Below are positions 1 to 9,977 of a stretch of DNA of 64,000 bases, piece by piece. The translations under genes were made by a program, and so were the position numbers. The stretch is from assembly GCF_004153165.1 (NCBI RefSeq), contig NZ_SEMD01000006.1:62001-126000 (forward strand), in the 5' to 3' direction. The stretch's first letter is position 1. Each line of letters starts with the position of its first letter. The stretch is from Sporolactobacillus sp. THM7-4. Its GTDB lineage: Bacteria > Bacillota > Bacilli > Bacillales > Sporolactobacillaceae. The notes beneath the pieces are model-generated. The model worked only from the letters and a program-made list of their open reading frames with translations. It was not told where the DNA came from and did no database searches.

Positions 1-855
<855 letters not shown>

Positions 856-869
856 AAGTTGGGGGTATT

Positions 870-2633
870 ATGATGAGAAAAACAAAGATTGTATGTACAC
901 TTGGACCGTCAAGCGATACGGTAGAACGTCTCGTTCAACTAATTAATGCTGGAATGAACGTAGCGCGTTTCAACTTCTCTCACGGGGATCACGAAGAGCA
1001 TCATCAGAAAGTGGTTAACCTGAAAGAAGCAGTCAGGAGAACGGGGAAAACGGTCGGCATTCTTCTCGATACAAAAGGACCGGAAATCCGTACTCATGAC
1101 ATGGCTACCCCTGAAGTATTGCTTGAAGAGGGAAAAAATGTTGATATCTCGACTAAGGAAGTTGCCGGAACGGCGGAAGAGTTCTCTATTACTTATGCGG
1201 AACTGATTAATGATGTTTCTGTCGGTTCAAAAATTCTGATTGATGACGGTTTGATTGAACTCGAAGTGACCGGCATAGATAAAGAAAAAGGCCTGATTCA
1301 CAACAAAATTTTGAATACAGGCGTACTTAAGAGCAAAAAAGGAATTATTGTACCTAATGTCAGCATCAACCTGCCTGGCATGACTGAAAAAGACGCTGAT
1401 GATATTGTTTTCGGAATTGGCGAAGGTATTGATTTTATCGCGGCTTCCTTTGTCCGCCACGCATCGGACGTTCTGGATATCCGTAAATTGTGTGAAGAAC
1501 ACGGCGCACATGATATTCATATCTTCCCTAAAATTGAAAGCCAGGAAGCGGTCGACAACATTGAAGAAATTCTTCGTGTCTCCGACGGACTCATGATTGC
1601 CCGTGGTGACCTTGGTGTGGAAATTCCTCCGGAAGATGTTCCTCTCGTTCAAAAACGGTTGATTAAAATGTGCAACAGAGCAGGCAAAACGGTTATCACA
1701 GCAACGCAGATGCTTGACTCAATGATCAGAAATCCACGCTGTACACGTGCCGAAGCAAGCGATGTAGCCAACGCGATTATCGACGGTACAGACGCCATCA
1801 TGCTGTCCGGTGAAACGGCATCCGGGAAATGGCCGGTTGAAGCGGTTACGACAATGAATAATATTGCTACCAAAACGGAAACGGCTCTTGATTATCCGGC
1901 TATTCTCAACCGGCTGAGCAAATCCAGTGATACGACCATCACGGACGCTATCGGACAGGCTGTTGCCCATACTGCACTCAGCCTGAACGTTGGTGCGATC
2001 ATAACTTCAACAGTCAGCGGGCACACGGCACGCGTCGTTTCTCACTACCGTCCGAAGGCCCCGATTATTGCCGTAACCAATTCCGAGAGGGTTGCACATA
2101 AGATGTGCATTGCCTGGGGTGTAACTCCGGTACTGAGCGAAATGGCAAAAACAACCGATGAAATGTTCGACATTGCTGTTGACAGTGCCGTTAAGTCTGG
2201 TCTCGTCAAGAAAGGCGAACTTGTCGTTATTACGGCGGGTCTGCCTGTAGCTGAAGCGGGCACGACAAATCTTCTCCGGGTTCACGTTGTTGGTGACGTT
2301 CTGGCCCAGGGTCAGGGCGTCGGACGCAAGGCAACAACCGCTCCGGTTTATATTGCGAAGGATGCCGACGATGCGAACCGCAATATGCCGGATGGTTCGG
2401 TGCTCGTTGTTAAAGCGACAGACAAGGATTATGTTCCTGCCATGCGCCGCGCGGCGGGGATCGTTACAGAGACAGGCGGACTGACTTCACATGCCGCCGT
2501 TGTCGGAGTGGAATTTGAACTGCCTGTTGTTATCGGCGTCGAGAAAGCTACAACGTTGTTTAAAAATGATGAAGTCATCACGATCGACGGCGAGCGTGGC
2601 AAGATCTATCTGGGTCACGCAAACGTTCTTTGA
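870..2633 (+). CDS. pyk: Pyruvate kinase with C-terminal PEP-utiliser domain
   Basis: Transfers phosphate from phosphoenolpyruvate to ADP in the last step of glycolysis. It has 587 residues. The N-terminal barrel carries MNVARFNFSHG, FPKIES and ARGDLGVEI, and an alpha/beta regulatory domain follows. An extra domain from about residue 480 to the end contains TGGLTSHAA, the mobile domain typical of Bacillus and Geobacillus pyruvate kinases; the remnant motif keeps the histidine, but its role is unclear in the family. A GGGGG ribosome site at about 858-865 precedes ATG 870; ATG 873 is equally possible. The gene is the last of the operon and is followed by an intrinsic terminator. Confidence 0.97.
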   Translation: MMRKTKIVCTLGPSSDTVERLVQLINAGMNVARFNFSHGDHEEHHQKVVNLKEAVRRTGKTVGILLDTKGPEIRTHDMATPEVLLEEGKNVDISTKEVAGTAEEFSITYAELINDVSVGSKILIDDGLIELEVTGIDKEKGLIHNKILNTGVLKSKKGIIVPNVSINLPGMTEKDADDIVFGIGEGIDFIAASFVRHASDVLDIRKLCEEHGAHDIHIFPKIESQEAVDNIEEILRVSDGLMIARGDLGVEIPPEDVPLVQKRLIKMCNRAGKTVITATQMLDSMIRNPRCTRAEASDVANAIIDGTDAIMLSGETASGKWPVEAVTTMNNIATKTETALDYPAILNRLSKSSDTTITDAIGQAVAHTALSLNVGAIITSTVSGHTARVVSHYRPKAPIIAVTNSERVAHKMCIAWGVTPVLSEMAKTTDEMFDIAVDSAVKSGLVKKGELVVITAGLPVAEAGTTNLLRVHVVGDVLAQGQGVGRKATTAPVYIAKDADDANRNMPDGSVLVVKATDKDYVPAMRRAAGIVTETGGLTSHAAVVGVEFELPVVIGVEKATTLFKNDEVITIDGERGKIYLGHANVL

Positions 2634-2678
2634 TTTTTTAATCCGTTTGATTTTTGATAACATCCCAGTTATTTACCA

Positions 2679-2713
2679 TAAGAGAAGGTGCCTGCACCTT
2701 CTCTTAAATTTTT
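2679..2713 (+). terminator. Intrinsic terminator after pyk
   Basis: A perfect 12-bp stem (2679-2690 with 2695-2706) has a four-base loop CCTG and is followed by AATTTTT. It ends the pfkA-pyk transcript. Confidence 0.85.
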
Positions 2714-2733
2714 AGCCCAATGGAGGGATCGGC

Positions 2734-3159
2734 TTGAAAGTATCGAAGACAAGGATCGTTGCCAGATATAATGAGACGGATAAAATGGGTATTATACATC
2801 ATAGCCAGTATGTAAATTGGTTTGAAGTTGCCCGAACGGACTGGATCCGTCAGGCCGGCGTTACTTATCGTCAAATTGAAGAAGAAGGGATGATGATGCC
2901 GGTTATTGGCATCGAAGTTCACTACCATTCTCCGGCCCGTTTCGATGACACGGTGATCGTCGAAACATCGATTAAATCGTATGACAGTATTAAGATGAGT
3001 TTTGCTTATCGTGTCATAAGGGCTTCCGATGGGCGACTTCTTGTGGACGGGACGAGTACGCATTGCTGGACAAATCTTCAGATGAAACCAGTTTCATTAA
3101 GAAGAAAAAATCCTCAGCTTCATCAACTGATTTTGGATTCCATAGAAATATCCGGATAA
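2734..3159 (+). CDS. Acyl-CoA thioesterase, YbgC/4HBT hot-dog family
   Basis: Predicted to hydrolyse acyl-CoA thioesters in the cytoplasm; the substrate cannot be told from sequence. The 141 residues form a single hot-dog domain. The N-terminal motif RYNETDKMGIIHHSQYVNWFE contains the family aspartate (in TDKMG) used in catalysis, followed by EVARTDWIRQAG. The start is TTG 2734, eight bases after a GGAGG site. In several Bacillales a thioesterase of this type sits beside fxsA and pyk, as here. No promoter was recognised between the pyk terminator and this gene. Confidence 0.85.
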   Translation: MKVSKTRIVARYNETDKMGIIHHSQYVNWFEVARTDWIRQAGVTYRQIEEEGMMMPVIGIEVHYHSPARFDDTVIVETSIKSYDSIKMSFAYRVIRASDGRLLVDGTSTHCWTNLQMKPVSLRRKNPQLHQLILDSIEISG

Positions 3160-3180
3160 AAAGGATATGGGGTGATGGAC

Positions 3181-3582
3181 ATGTTTCGCAAATCGTTAAT
3201 AGCCGTTCTTTTATTTGTTCTGGCAGAGATATGTGTCATCCTTTTGGTTGAGCACTATATCGGCTCCCTGAATACTTTTCTGCTGATCCTGTTAAGCTTT
3301 TTCATCGGCATTTGGCTTGTCATCTGGCAGGGGGTGTCCATCTTTAAAAAAATCTTTGCTGCACTCAGTAAAAGGCAGCTTCCCGAGGATCAGCTTCTTG
3401 ATGGAGCCTGTCTTTTGTTTACCGGTTTTCTTCTTGCTTTTCCTGGATTTATCAGTGATGTGATCGGCATCGTTTTATTCGTTCCTTACATACGGGCCTT
3501 AATCAGGAACCGGGTGAAAAGATGGCTGAGAAAGAGAATGCTCCGCGGCCGGTATTTTTTCACCTCTTTCCGGAAATGGTAA
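3181..3582 (+). CDS. fxsA: FxsA family membrane protein
   Basis: Small membrane protein of the FxsA family, named for suppression of phage F exclusion in E. coli; its normal role is unknown. With ATG 3181 it has 133 residues. It has an N-terminal hydrophobic helix, then a pair of helices around LLILLSFFIGIWLVIWQG, and a third hydrophobic segment LLFTGFLLAFPGFISDVIGIVLFVPYIR, which is the family signature region. The tail is strongly basic (RKRMLRGRYFF). GTG 3172 and ATG 3175 are in-frame alternatives; 3181 is preferred because FxsA proteins start MFR and because of its spacing from GGGG at 3169. It converges on ytvI. Confidence 0.85.
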   Translation: MFRKSLIAVLLFVLAEICVILLVEHYIGSLNTFLLILLSFFIGIWLVIWQGVSIFKKIFAALSKRQLPEDQLLDGACLLFTGFLLAFPGFISDVIGIVLFVPYIRALIRNRVKRWLRKRMLRGRYFFTSFRKW

Positions 3583-3602
3583 TTCCGCCTTCCGCCCGGT
3601 GA

Positions 3603-4745
3603 TTATTCCGTTCGCCTGCCGAGAATAAAGCGCCAGACAGCATGGAGCGTTCCTGCTTTGTAAAGCGCCTTGACTATGACAAGACTGAGCGGACCAATCA
3701 CGAGACCGGTAAAACCGAGCCACTTAAAACCAAAATATAGAGAGATTAAAGAAGCCAGGGGATCCAGTCCGATGTTCGATGAAAGAATTTTGGGCTCCAT
3801 CAGCTGCCGCTGAATGACGATCGCGGCAAAAAGGCTTGTCATAGCGATCGTCAAAAAATAATGGTGCATGAAAAAATGGTAGAGAATCCAGGGAATAAAG
3901 ATCACACCTGTTCCCAGATAAGGAATCATGTCAACGACACCGCAAATGACGGCGATCGTAAACGGGTGATCGAGTCTCAGAGCGATCAGACCGAAGTAGA
4001 CAATCACCATGGTCAGAGTCACTAATATAAATTGGGCCCGTACAAAACCGACGCACGTTTTTTTCAGATCGCTCCAAACCTTCTTCAAAGGAACGATGAC
4101 TCCAGATGAAGAGGGGAGAGCATACATCTGGGCTTTAATCTTTTCCGAATCCTTTGAAATAAAGAAAGCAGCCAGAAAAATAAACAGAGCTGAGATCAGC
4201 GTATCAGGAAGTGACGTGACAAACTGGGTCAGGCTTGAAATCATGCGGCCGGCCATCTCATTAATCAGGTCGGCCAGCGTTCCGGCCATACTTTCTATAT
4301 TGAGCTGAATCGCCTTTTGCTGCCCCTCTGGAAGGCCTGAAAAGATGTGTATGGCCTGTTCCCATGAAGGCAGAAGTTTGGAGAAAAAAAGTGTCTGGAG
4401 ATCGCCGATCAATGCATCCAGTCGGCCGGGTACACTTTTTGACAGAGACGTCACACCTTTAATTAATGCGACAGCCGTAAATAGAAGAATCCCGATCGCA
4501 AGGGAAAAAAGCAGAAACAGGACAAGGAAGGAAGCCAGTCCTCTCGAAAGTCCCGTTCTTCTGACAAGAAATGAAACAATAGGGTTCAGAAAAAAAGACA
4601 GGGCGCAGGCAATCAGGAACGGCAGGGCATAGCGTACTGCCAGATATATGGAGGCGAGTATGACTCCGAGTATGAGCAAAACGATGATCAGACGAAATAA
4701 AATAAGCAGATAATGAATGATCGGCCGTAGTTCTTGAGAATCCAT
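3603..4745 (-). CDS. ytvI: AI-2E family transporter, sporulation protein YtvI type
   Basis: Polytopic membrane protein of the AI-2E/PerM exporter family (380 residues). In Bacillus subtilis the orthologue ytvI lies at the same place between fxsA and citZ and is described as a sporulation integral membrane protein. Two N-terminal hydrophobic helices, a soluble central region, and a C-terminal block of several helices containing DMIPYLGTGVIFIPW, the family signature, are visible. ATG 4745 was chosen over 4778 because AAGGTGG (complement of 4755-4761) lies nine bases upstream. The transported substrate is unknown. Confidence 0.88.
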   Translation of the reverse strand: MDSQELRPIIHYLLILFRLIIVLLILGVILASIYLAVRYALPFLIACALSFFLNPIVSFLVRRTGLSRGLASFLVLFLLFSLAIGILLFTAVALIKGVTSLSKSVPGRLDALIGDLQTLFFSKLLPSWEQAIHIFSGLPEGQQKAIQLNIESMAGTLADLINEMAGRMISSLTQFVTSLPDTLISALFIFLAAFFISKDSEKIKAQMYALPSSSGVIVPLKKVWSDLKKTCVGFVRAQFILVTLTMVIVYFGLIALRLDHPFTIAVICGVVDMIPYLGTGVIFIPWILYHFFMHHYFLTIAMTSLFAAIVIQRQLMEPKILSSNIGLDPLASLISLYFGFKWLGFTGLVIGPLSLVIVKALYKAGTLHAVWRFILGRRTE

Positions 4746-4926
4746 GTCCGCATCCCACCTTACTATAAAGCTATTCATTTATGACTTTTTTATACTGGAA
4801 TCTACATCCCGCTTATGTACAAACAGACTGTGCGCCTTCTGCAGGGCCTGTTCCTGTACATCTGAAGAAATTTTTATTTATTCGATTAGCTGGCATAATG
4901 AAAGTTAATTTGCTGACAGATTATTG

Positions 4927-4955
4927 TTCACAAAATAGTCGTAAACAGCTATAAT
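4927..4955 (+). promoter_or_regulatory. SigA promoter of citZ
   Basis: TTCACA (4927-4932), a 17-bp spacer and TATAAT (4950-4955) predict transcription starting near 4962, about 90 bases before citZ. Confidence 0.7.
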
Positions 4956-4990
4956 CAAGATAAAAGGTCTGGTTTTTTCGGTGAATAATA

Positions 4991-5004
4991 ATTAAGCGCT
5001 TACA
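4991..5004 (+). promoter_or_regulatory. cre site (CcpA) in the citZ leader
   Basis: ATTAAGCGCTTACA matches 12 of 14 positions of the cre consensus TGWAANCGNTNWCA. It lies about 30 bases downstream of the predicted start, a roadblock position. CcpA control of citZ is known in Bacillus subtilis; the site assignment here is inferred from the motif. Confidence 0.65.
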
Positions 5005-5051
5005 CAGACAGATTTAAAAATTAGCAAAATTGGTTAAGGAGGGAATTTATA

Positions 5052-6167
5052 TTGACAACGACTAAGGGACTGGAAGGCGTTGTTGCTACAACCTCAGCGA
5101 TTAGTTCGATCAACCAGGACGTGTTGACTTATCGGGGATATAATATTAAGGATCTGGCACAGGGGTCAGCGTTTGAAGAAGTGATTTATCTGCTTTGGAA
5201 TGGCGAGCTTCCGTCAGCGGATGAGCTGGATATGTTTAAGAGAGAACTTGCTGAAAACGCGAATGTTCCAGATGAAATTTTCAATATGATAAAAACTTTC
5301 CCATTAGAAAACGTCCACCCTATGGCGATTCTCAGAACGGCTGTGTCTGCTCTTGCGTTGTTCGATGATCAGGCCGATCGAATGGAAAAAGAAGCGAATA
5401 AGAAAAAAGCGATCCGGCTTCAGGCGAAAATAGGGACAATCGTTGCCGGACTGGCTCGGATTCGTAATGGTGAGAAACCCGTTGCACCAAAAAAAGATTT
5501 AAGTTACGCGGCCAATTTTTTGTATATGCTGAATAACAGAGAACCTTCAGAAGTTGAAGAGCGTGCGATCAATACCGCTCTTGTGCTTCATGCCGACCAT
5601 GAACTTAATGCCTCCACGTTTACCGCTCGTGTCTGTGTGGCGACACTATCGGATATTTATTCCGGAGTGACTTCGGCTATCGGCGCATTAAAAGGGCCGC
5701 TTCATGGCGGAGCGAACGAGCAGGTTATGAAAATGTTGTTTGAAATCGGATCGATAAATGAAGTCGATTATTATATCAGCCAGGCACTGACTAACAAGAA
5801 AAAAATAATGGGATTCGGGCACAGGGTCTATAAAACGGGAGATCCAAGAGCACGGATTATCAAAAAAATGACGGATAAGCTGACGACGAATAATGAAAAC
5901 AGAAAATGGTTTGAAATGTCTGAACATATTGAAGAAATTATGAAAGAAAAGAAGGGACTGCTTCCGAATACGGATTTTTATTCGGCGACCCTGTATCATA
6001 CGCTGGGATTAAAAAGCGATTTGTTTACCCCGGTATTCGCGGTCAGCAGAACATCCGGATGGCTCGCCCATATTCTGGAACAGTACAGTGACAACCGGCT
6101 GATCCGGCCGAGAGCGGAATATAACGGTCCTGCTCTGCGTCCCTATATTCCTCTTGCTGAACGCTGA
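5052..6167 (+). CDS. citZ: Citrate synthase
   Basis: Condenses acetyl-CoA and oxaloacetate to citrate, the entry step of the TCA cycle. The 371-residue length is that of the short Gram-positive type. Active-site histidines are seen in LHGGANEQVM and GFGHRVYKTGDPRA, and the catalytic aspartate in NTDFYSATLYH. The start is TTG 5052, eight bases after AAGGAGGG (5036-5043), a strong site that compensates for the weak start codon. It is the first gene of citZ-icd-mdh and has its own SigA promoter and a cre site. Confidence 0.97.
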   Translation: MTTTKGLEGVVATTSAISSINQDVLTYRGYNIKDLAQGSAFEEVIYLLWNGELPSADELDMFKRELAENANVPDEIFNMIKTFPLENVHPMAILRTAVSALALFDDQADRMEKEANKKKAIRLQAKIGTIVAGLARIRNGEKPVAPKKDLSYAANFLYMLNNREPSEVEERAINTALVLHADHELNASTFTARVCVATLSDIYSGVTSAIGALKGPLHGGANEQVMKMLFEIGSINEVDYYISQALTNKKKIMGFGHRVYKTGDPRARIIKKMTDKLTTNNENRKWFEMSEHIEEIMKEKKGLLPNTDFYSATLYHTLGLKSDLFTPVFAVSRTSGWLAHILEQYSDNRLIRPRAEYNGPALRPYIPLAER

Positions 6168-6276
6168 TTCAACTCCTTATACAACATAGATTTAATGACA
6201 ACGTATACGCTGCCAAAACTGTTATAATAGAATAGATAAAGAATGAATAGTTTTTTTAGTCTGGGAGGTATATGGC

Positions 6277-7545
6277 GTGGCACAAGGAGAAGGAATCAAG
6301 GTTTCAGATGGGGTTTTGCACGTTCCGGATCACCCGATTATCCCGTACATTGAAGGAGACGGTATCGGTCCGGATATTTGGGCGGCAGCGTCACGGGTGT
6401 TTGACGCGGCGGTAAAGAAAGCGTACGACGGTGAGAAACAGATTGTCTGGAAGGAAGTTCTGACGGGACAGAAAGCGTTTGATCAAACAGGCGAATGGCT
6501 GCCGGATGAGACCCTTGACGCTATAAAGAAATATATTATTGCCATAAAGGGTCCTCTGACGACACCGGTTGGCGGAGGAATCCGTTCACTTAACGTTGCG
6601 CTTCGCCAGCAATTGGATCTTTTTACCTGTCTTCGTCCTGTCCGCTACTTTAAGGGTGTTCCTTCACCAGTTAAACACCCTGAACAAGTGGATATGGTTA
6701 TTTTTCGCGAAAACACGGAGGACATTTATGCCGGAATTGAATTTGAATCCGGAACGCCTGAAGCCCGCAAGGTAATTGACTTTTTACAGAATGATATGGG
6801 CGTTCGGAAAATCCGTTTTCCGGAAACTTCGGGGATTGGTATTAAACCCGTATCCAAAGAGGGAACAGAGCGTCTTGTCCGTGCGGCGATCCGTTATGCG
6901 ATACAGGAAGGGCGAAAAAGTGTTACGCTCGTTCATAAAGGGAACATCATGAAGTTTACGGAAGGGGCCTTCAAGAACTGGGGCTATGAGCTGGCTGAGA
7001 AGGAATTTGCCGATCAGACGTTTACGTGGCTGGAGTATAACCGGATTGCTGCTGCGGAAGGGAAAAGAGCCGCAGATGAGGCTCAGGAAAAGGCGATAAA
7101 CGATGGCCGCGTCATAATCAAAGATGCGATTGCCGATAACTTTCTTCAGCAGATTCTGACCCGTCCCGCTGAATATGACGTAGTTGCGACGATGAATCTT
7201 GACGGTGATTATATTTCAGATGCACTCGCGGCTCAGGTCGGGGGTATCGGTATCGCTCCGGGCGCGAATATTAATTACGAAACAGGCGTCGCCATCTTTG
7301 AAGCGACCCACGGCACGGCTCCCAAGTATGCCGGGCTGGATAAGGTCAATCCGTCTTCTGTCATACTGTCCGGCGTTCTGATGTTTGAACATTTAAAATG
7401 GTATGAACCGGCAAAACTGATCATTCAGGCGATAGAAAAGACGATTGCGGACAAGACCGTGACTTATGACTTTGCCCGGCTGATGGAAGGAGCAAAAGAG
7501 GTCAAGTGTTCGGAGTTTGCCGACGCGGTCATTGCCAATCTGTGA
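6277..7545 (+). CDS. icd: NADP-dependent isocitrate dehydrogenase
   Basis: Oxidatively decarboxylates isocitrate to 2-oxoglutarate with NADP. It has 422 residues, the normal bacterial length. The substrate loop [13 protein letters not shown] contains the serine that is phosphorylated in E. coli. KY in [15 protein letters not shown] is the pair giving NADP preference, and the metal-binding aspartates lie around DGDYISD. The start is GTG 6277 after GGGAGG (6262-6267); the ATG at 6272 is out of frame. A TATAAT at 6223-6228 in the 109-base gap to citZ could give an internal promoter, but no good -35 was found. Confidence 0.97.
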   Translation: MAQGEGIKVSDGVLHVPDHPIIPYIEGDGIGPDIWAAASRVFDAAVKKAYDGEKQIVWKEVLTGQKAFDQTGEWLPDETLDAIKKYIIAIKGPLTTPVGGGIRSLNVALRQQLDLFTCLRPVRYFKGVPSPVKHPEQVDMVIFRENTEDIYAGIEFESGTPEARKVIDFLQNDMGVRKIRFPETSGIGIKPVSKEGTERLVRAAIRYAIQEGRKSVTLVHKGNIMKFTEGAFKNWGYELAEKEFADQTFTWLEYNRIAAAEGKRAADEAQEKAINDGRVIIKDAIADNFLQQILTRPAEYDVVATMNLDGDYISDALAAQVGGIGIAPGANINYETGVAIFEATHGTAPKYAGLDKVNPSSVILSGVLMFEHLKWYEPAKLIIQAIEKTIADKTVTYDFARLMEGAKEVKCSEFADAVIANL

Positions 7546-7580
7546 AAATCACAAGATCAGATGGGATAAACAGTGTTGTG

Positions 7581-7626
7581 CAAGTTTACCGGTCTCCCGG
7601 CCGATAAACTTGCTTATTCGCTTTTT
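7581..7626 (+). terminator. Possible attenuating hairpin between icd and mdh
   Basis: A 12-bp stem with one mismatch (7581-7592 with 7601-7612) and a GC-rich loop is followed ten bases later by CTTTTT. It may reduce read-through into mdh or protect the icd 3' end; the offset T-run makes full termination doubtful. Confidence 0.35.
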
Positions 7627-7698
7627 AATGATAGCGTATACATGGTCAACAGACTTTGCAGATCCTGGTAATAGCAAAAATGCAGGGGGGGATTTAAA

Positions 7699-8634
7699 AT
7701 GTCAAATAGTCGTAAAAAAGTAACTGTAGTCGGGGCGGGATTTACAGGATCGACAACAGCTTTCCTTATTGCCCAAAAAGAATTGGCCGATGTCGTTCTT
7801 CTGGACACTCCAAAGATGGAAAAACCTGCGAAAGGGAAAGCATTGGATATGCTGGAATCAAGTCCGGTTCAGGGATTCGATGCTAAAATTATCGGAACAT
7901 CAGACTATAAGTATACTGAAGATTCGGATGTCGTGATTATTACGGCCGGAGTGGCAAGAAAACCGGGAATGAGCCGTGACGACCTGGTTTCTGTTAATGT
8001 CGGCATCATGAAAGATGTGACGAGACAGATCGTCAAATACTCGCCGAACAGCATCATCCTGGTTTTAAGCAACCCGGTTGATGCGATGACCTATACCGTT
8101 TATAAAGAATCGAAATTTCCAAAGAACAGGGTCATCGGTCAGTCCGGCGTTCTCGATACGGCTCGATTCAGAACCTTTGTAGCCGAAGAACTGAATCTGT
8201 CTGTAGAAGATGTTACCGGATTTGTACTTGGGGGTCACGGGGACTCTATGGTTCCACTGATCCGTTACTCATATGCAGGCGGCATCCCTGTTTCAAAACT
8301 GATTCCTGAAGACCGGATTCAGGAAATCGTTGAGAGGACGCGCAAGGGTGGCGGGGAGATTGTTCAGCTGCTCGGAAACGGAAGCGCTTACTATGCTCCG
8401 GCTGCATCTCTTGTGCAAATGACTGAAGTGATACTGAAAGATAAGCGCCGTATAGTACCGGCCATTGCCTATCTTGAAGGCGAGTACGGTTACAGTAATC
8501 TTTACCTTGGTGTCCCGGTCATTCTTGGAAGAAACGGTGTTGAAAAAGTGATTGAACTGGATTTGACGCAAAGCGAAAAAGAAGCCCTCGATCAATCCGT
8601 TGAATCGGTCAGGGAAGTGCTGCAAACGATCTGA
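7699..8634 (+). CDS. mdh: Malate dehydrogenase
   Basis: Interconverts malate and oxaloacetate with NAD, closing the TCA cycle. The 311-residue, lactate-dehydrogenase-like type is the one found in Bacillus. Visible are the Rossmann motif GAGFTG, the NAD-selecting aspartate in LLDTP, the substrate arginines in [20 protein letters not shown], and the catalytic histidine in [11 protein letters not shown]. The arginine rather than glutamine at the substrate loop supports malate rather than lactate. GGGGGG lies about ten bases before ATG 7699. The gene ends the citZ-icd-mdh cluster before a terminator. Confidence 0.96.
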   Translation: MSNSRKKVTVVGAGFTGSTTAFLIAQKELADVVLLDTPKMEKPAKGKALDMLESSPVQGFDAKIIGTSDYKYTEDSDVVIITAGVARKPGMSRDDLVSVNVGIMKDVTRQIVKYSPNSIILVLSNPVDAMTYTVYKESKFPKNRVIGQSGVLDTARFRTFVAEELNLSVEDVTGFVLGGHGDSMVPLIRYSYAGGIPVSKLIPEDRIQEIVERTRKGGGEIVQLLGNGSAYYAPAASLVQMTEVILKDKRRIVPAIAYLEGEYGYSNLYLGVPVILGRNGVEKVIELDLTQSEKEALDQSVESVREVLQTI

Positions 8635-8668
8635 CGGGAAAAAAGCAAGGGAAACAGAGAAGGCAGAT

Positions 8669-8715
8669 AAGCGCCGGAAAACCTGTATGAGCGGTTTTCC
8701 GGCGCTTGTTCCGTT
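8669..8715 (+). terminator. Intrinsic terminator after mdh
   Basis: A perfect 15-bp stem (8669-8683 with 8693-8707), nine-base loop, then GTTCCGTTTTT. It separates the TCA genes from the phosphate operon. Confidence 0.8.
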
Positions 8716-8807
8716 TTTACCGGTAAAATGATTAAAATTTATGATCAGGTTCCTTCATACTCAATGTTTACTGATCTGTGGGGGGCGTTTGTCGTGGCTT
8801 TATCGTC

Positions 8808-8835
8808 TTTACAAATTCTTTACATTGGCTTTATA
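8808..8835 (+). promoter_or_regulatory. PhoP box of the pst operon
   Basis: Three direct repeats TTTACA (8808), TTTACA (8819) and TTTATA (8830) are spaced exactly 11 bp apart, the known PhoP binding pattern of TT(A/T)ACA repeats once per helical turn. They lie about 75-100 bases before pstS, with a CATACT element at 8854-8859 as a likely -10. This implies activation under phosphate limitation by the PhoPR pair encoded just downstream. Confidence 0.82.
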
Positions 8836-8908
8836 CGTGATTAAAAGATGAATCATACTATTGTAAATGTAATCAGGTCACTCAAAATTTGAGGGGGAAA
8901 ATGGTCTC

Positions 8909-9826
8909 ATGAAAAAGAAAAGCTTTCTCGCAGTCGCACTCTTTCTAAGCCTTTCTTTAGTCCTTGTTCTTGGAGCATGCGGGAACGGCAGTAAGTCAGG
9001 AAGTGGTGCAAGCAGCTCTTCAAGCTCAGATTCAAAACAGCTTTCGGGCAAAATCACCATCGGCGGTTCGACTGCTCTTCAACCCCTGGCTTCTCAGGCA
9101 GCGAAACAATTCATGGATAAAAATCCGGGTGTTCAGATTGATGTTCAGGGCGGCGGCAGCGGGACCGGCTTAAGCGAAGTCTCTGCCGGCAACTTCGATA
9201 TTGGTATGTCAGATGTTTTTGCTGAAAGCAAATCAAATATTGATGCAAAAGCCTTAAAGGATTACAAAGTAGCAGTTGTCGGGATGACGGCAGCAGTGAA
9301 TCCTGAGGCAGGTGTGAAGAATCTTTCTAAAGCGGACTTACAGAAAGTGTTTACCGGCAAAGTAAAGAACTGGAAAGAAGTCGGGGGTAACGATGTAAAA
9401 GTTCAGCTCGTCAACCGTCCGGACGGATCCGGAACAAGAGCGACTTTCGATCAGTTTGCTTTAGATGGCAAGACTCCAGCTGAAGGGATCACGCAGGATT
9501 CGACAAATACGGTCAGGCAAATTATAGCTGAACAGCCTGGCGCAATCGGCTACATGGCCTTGTCCTATTTCAGCGATAAATCGGTAGTGAAATTATCGAT
9601 TGATGGAATAAAAGCAACGGAAGAAAATGTCGCTTCAGGTAAATTTCCGGTTTGGGCTTATGAACACATGTATACAAAGGGTGAACCTTCTCCCCTTGTT
9701 AAAGCATTCATTGACTACATGATGAGTCCAGAAGTACAGAACGGGGTTGTAAAAGGTGCGGGTTACCTTTCGACAAATAAGATGCAGGTTCAACGTGATG
9801 CGACTGGAAAGACTACAAATAAATAA
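8909..9826 (+). CDS. pstS: Phosphate-binding lipoprotein PstS
   Basis: Extracellular phosphate receptor of the high-affinity Pst ABC importer. It has 305 residues with a lipoprotein signal peptide; the lipobox LGAC puts the acylated cysteine at residue 24, followed by a Ser/Gly-rich linker. The binding fold shows IGGSTALQPL near the start of the mature domain, GGGSGTGLSEV, and the phosphate loop RPDGSGTRATFDQF. A GAGGGGG site lies before ATG 8909. A hairpin separates it from pstC, which would let the receptor be made in excess. Confidence 0.95.
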   Translation: MKKKSFLAVALFLSLSLVLVLGACGNGSKSGSGASSSSSSDSKQLSGKITIGGSTALQPLASQAAKQFMDKNPGVQIDVQGGGSGTGLSEVSAGNFDIGMSDVFAESKSNIDAKALKDYKVAVVGMTAAVNPEAGVKNLSKADLQKVFTGKVKNWKEVGGNDVKVQLVNRPDGSGTRATFDQFALDGKTPAEGITQDSTNTVRQIIAEQPGAIGYMALSYFSDKSVVKLSIDGIKATEENVASGKFPVWAYEHMYTKGEPSPLVKAFIDYMMSPEVQNGVVKGAGYLSTNKMQVQRDATGKTTNK

Positions 9827-9879
9827 ATCTCATTTGCAGATATACAGGTGTCAGTTTAAAGATTAATAGGAAATTGAGG

Positions 9880-9919
9880 GCGTTTAAGCGGGATGAGTAT
9901 ACGGTATCCTGCTTAACGC
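9880..9919 (+). promoter_or_regulatory. Stable hairpin between pstS and pstC
   Basis: A stem of about 14 bp (9880-9894 with 9906-9919) with one bulge and one G-U pair, loop of about 11 bases, lies in the 151-base gap. Hairpins at this place often stabilise the receptor mRNA or partially terminate; only four Ts at 9920-9923 follow, so full termination is unlikely. Confidence 0.5.
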
Positions 9920-9977
9920 TTTATCGTCAATACAGGATCTGAGTGTCGAATAATGAACGAATGAACGAGGTGTTATC

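Noticed and set aside
1227-1652. Antisense frame of 141 codons inside pyk
   Set aside because: Shadow of a highly conserved gene, no ribosome site, no family resemblance.
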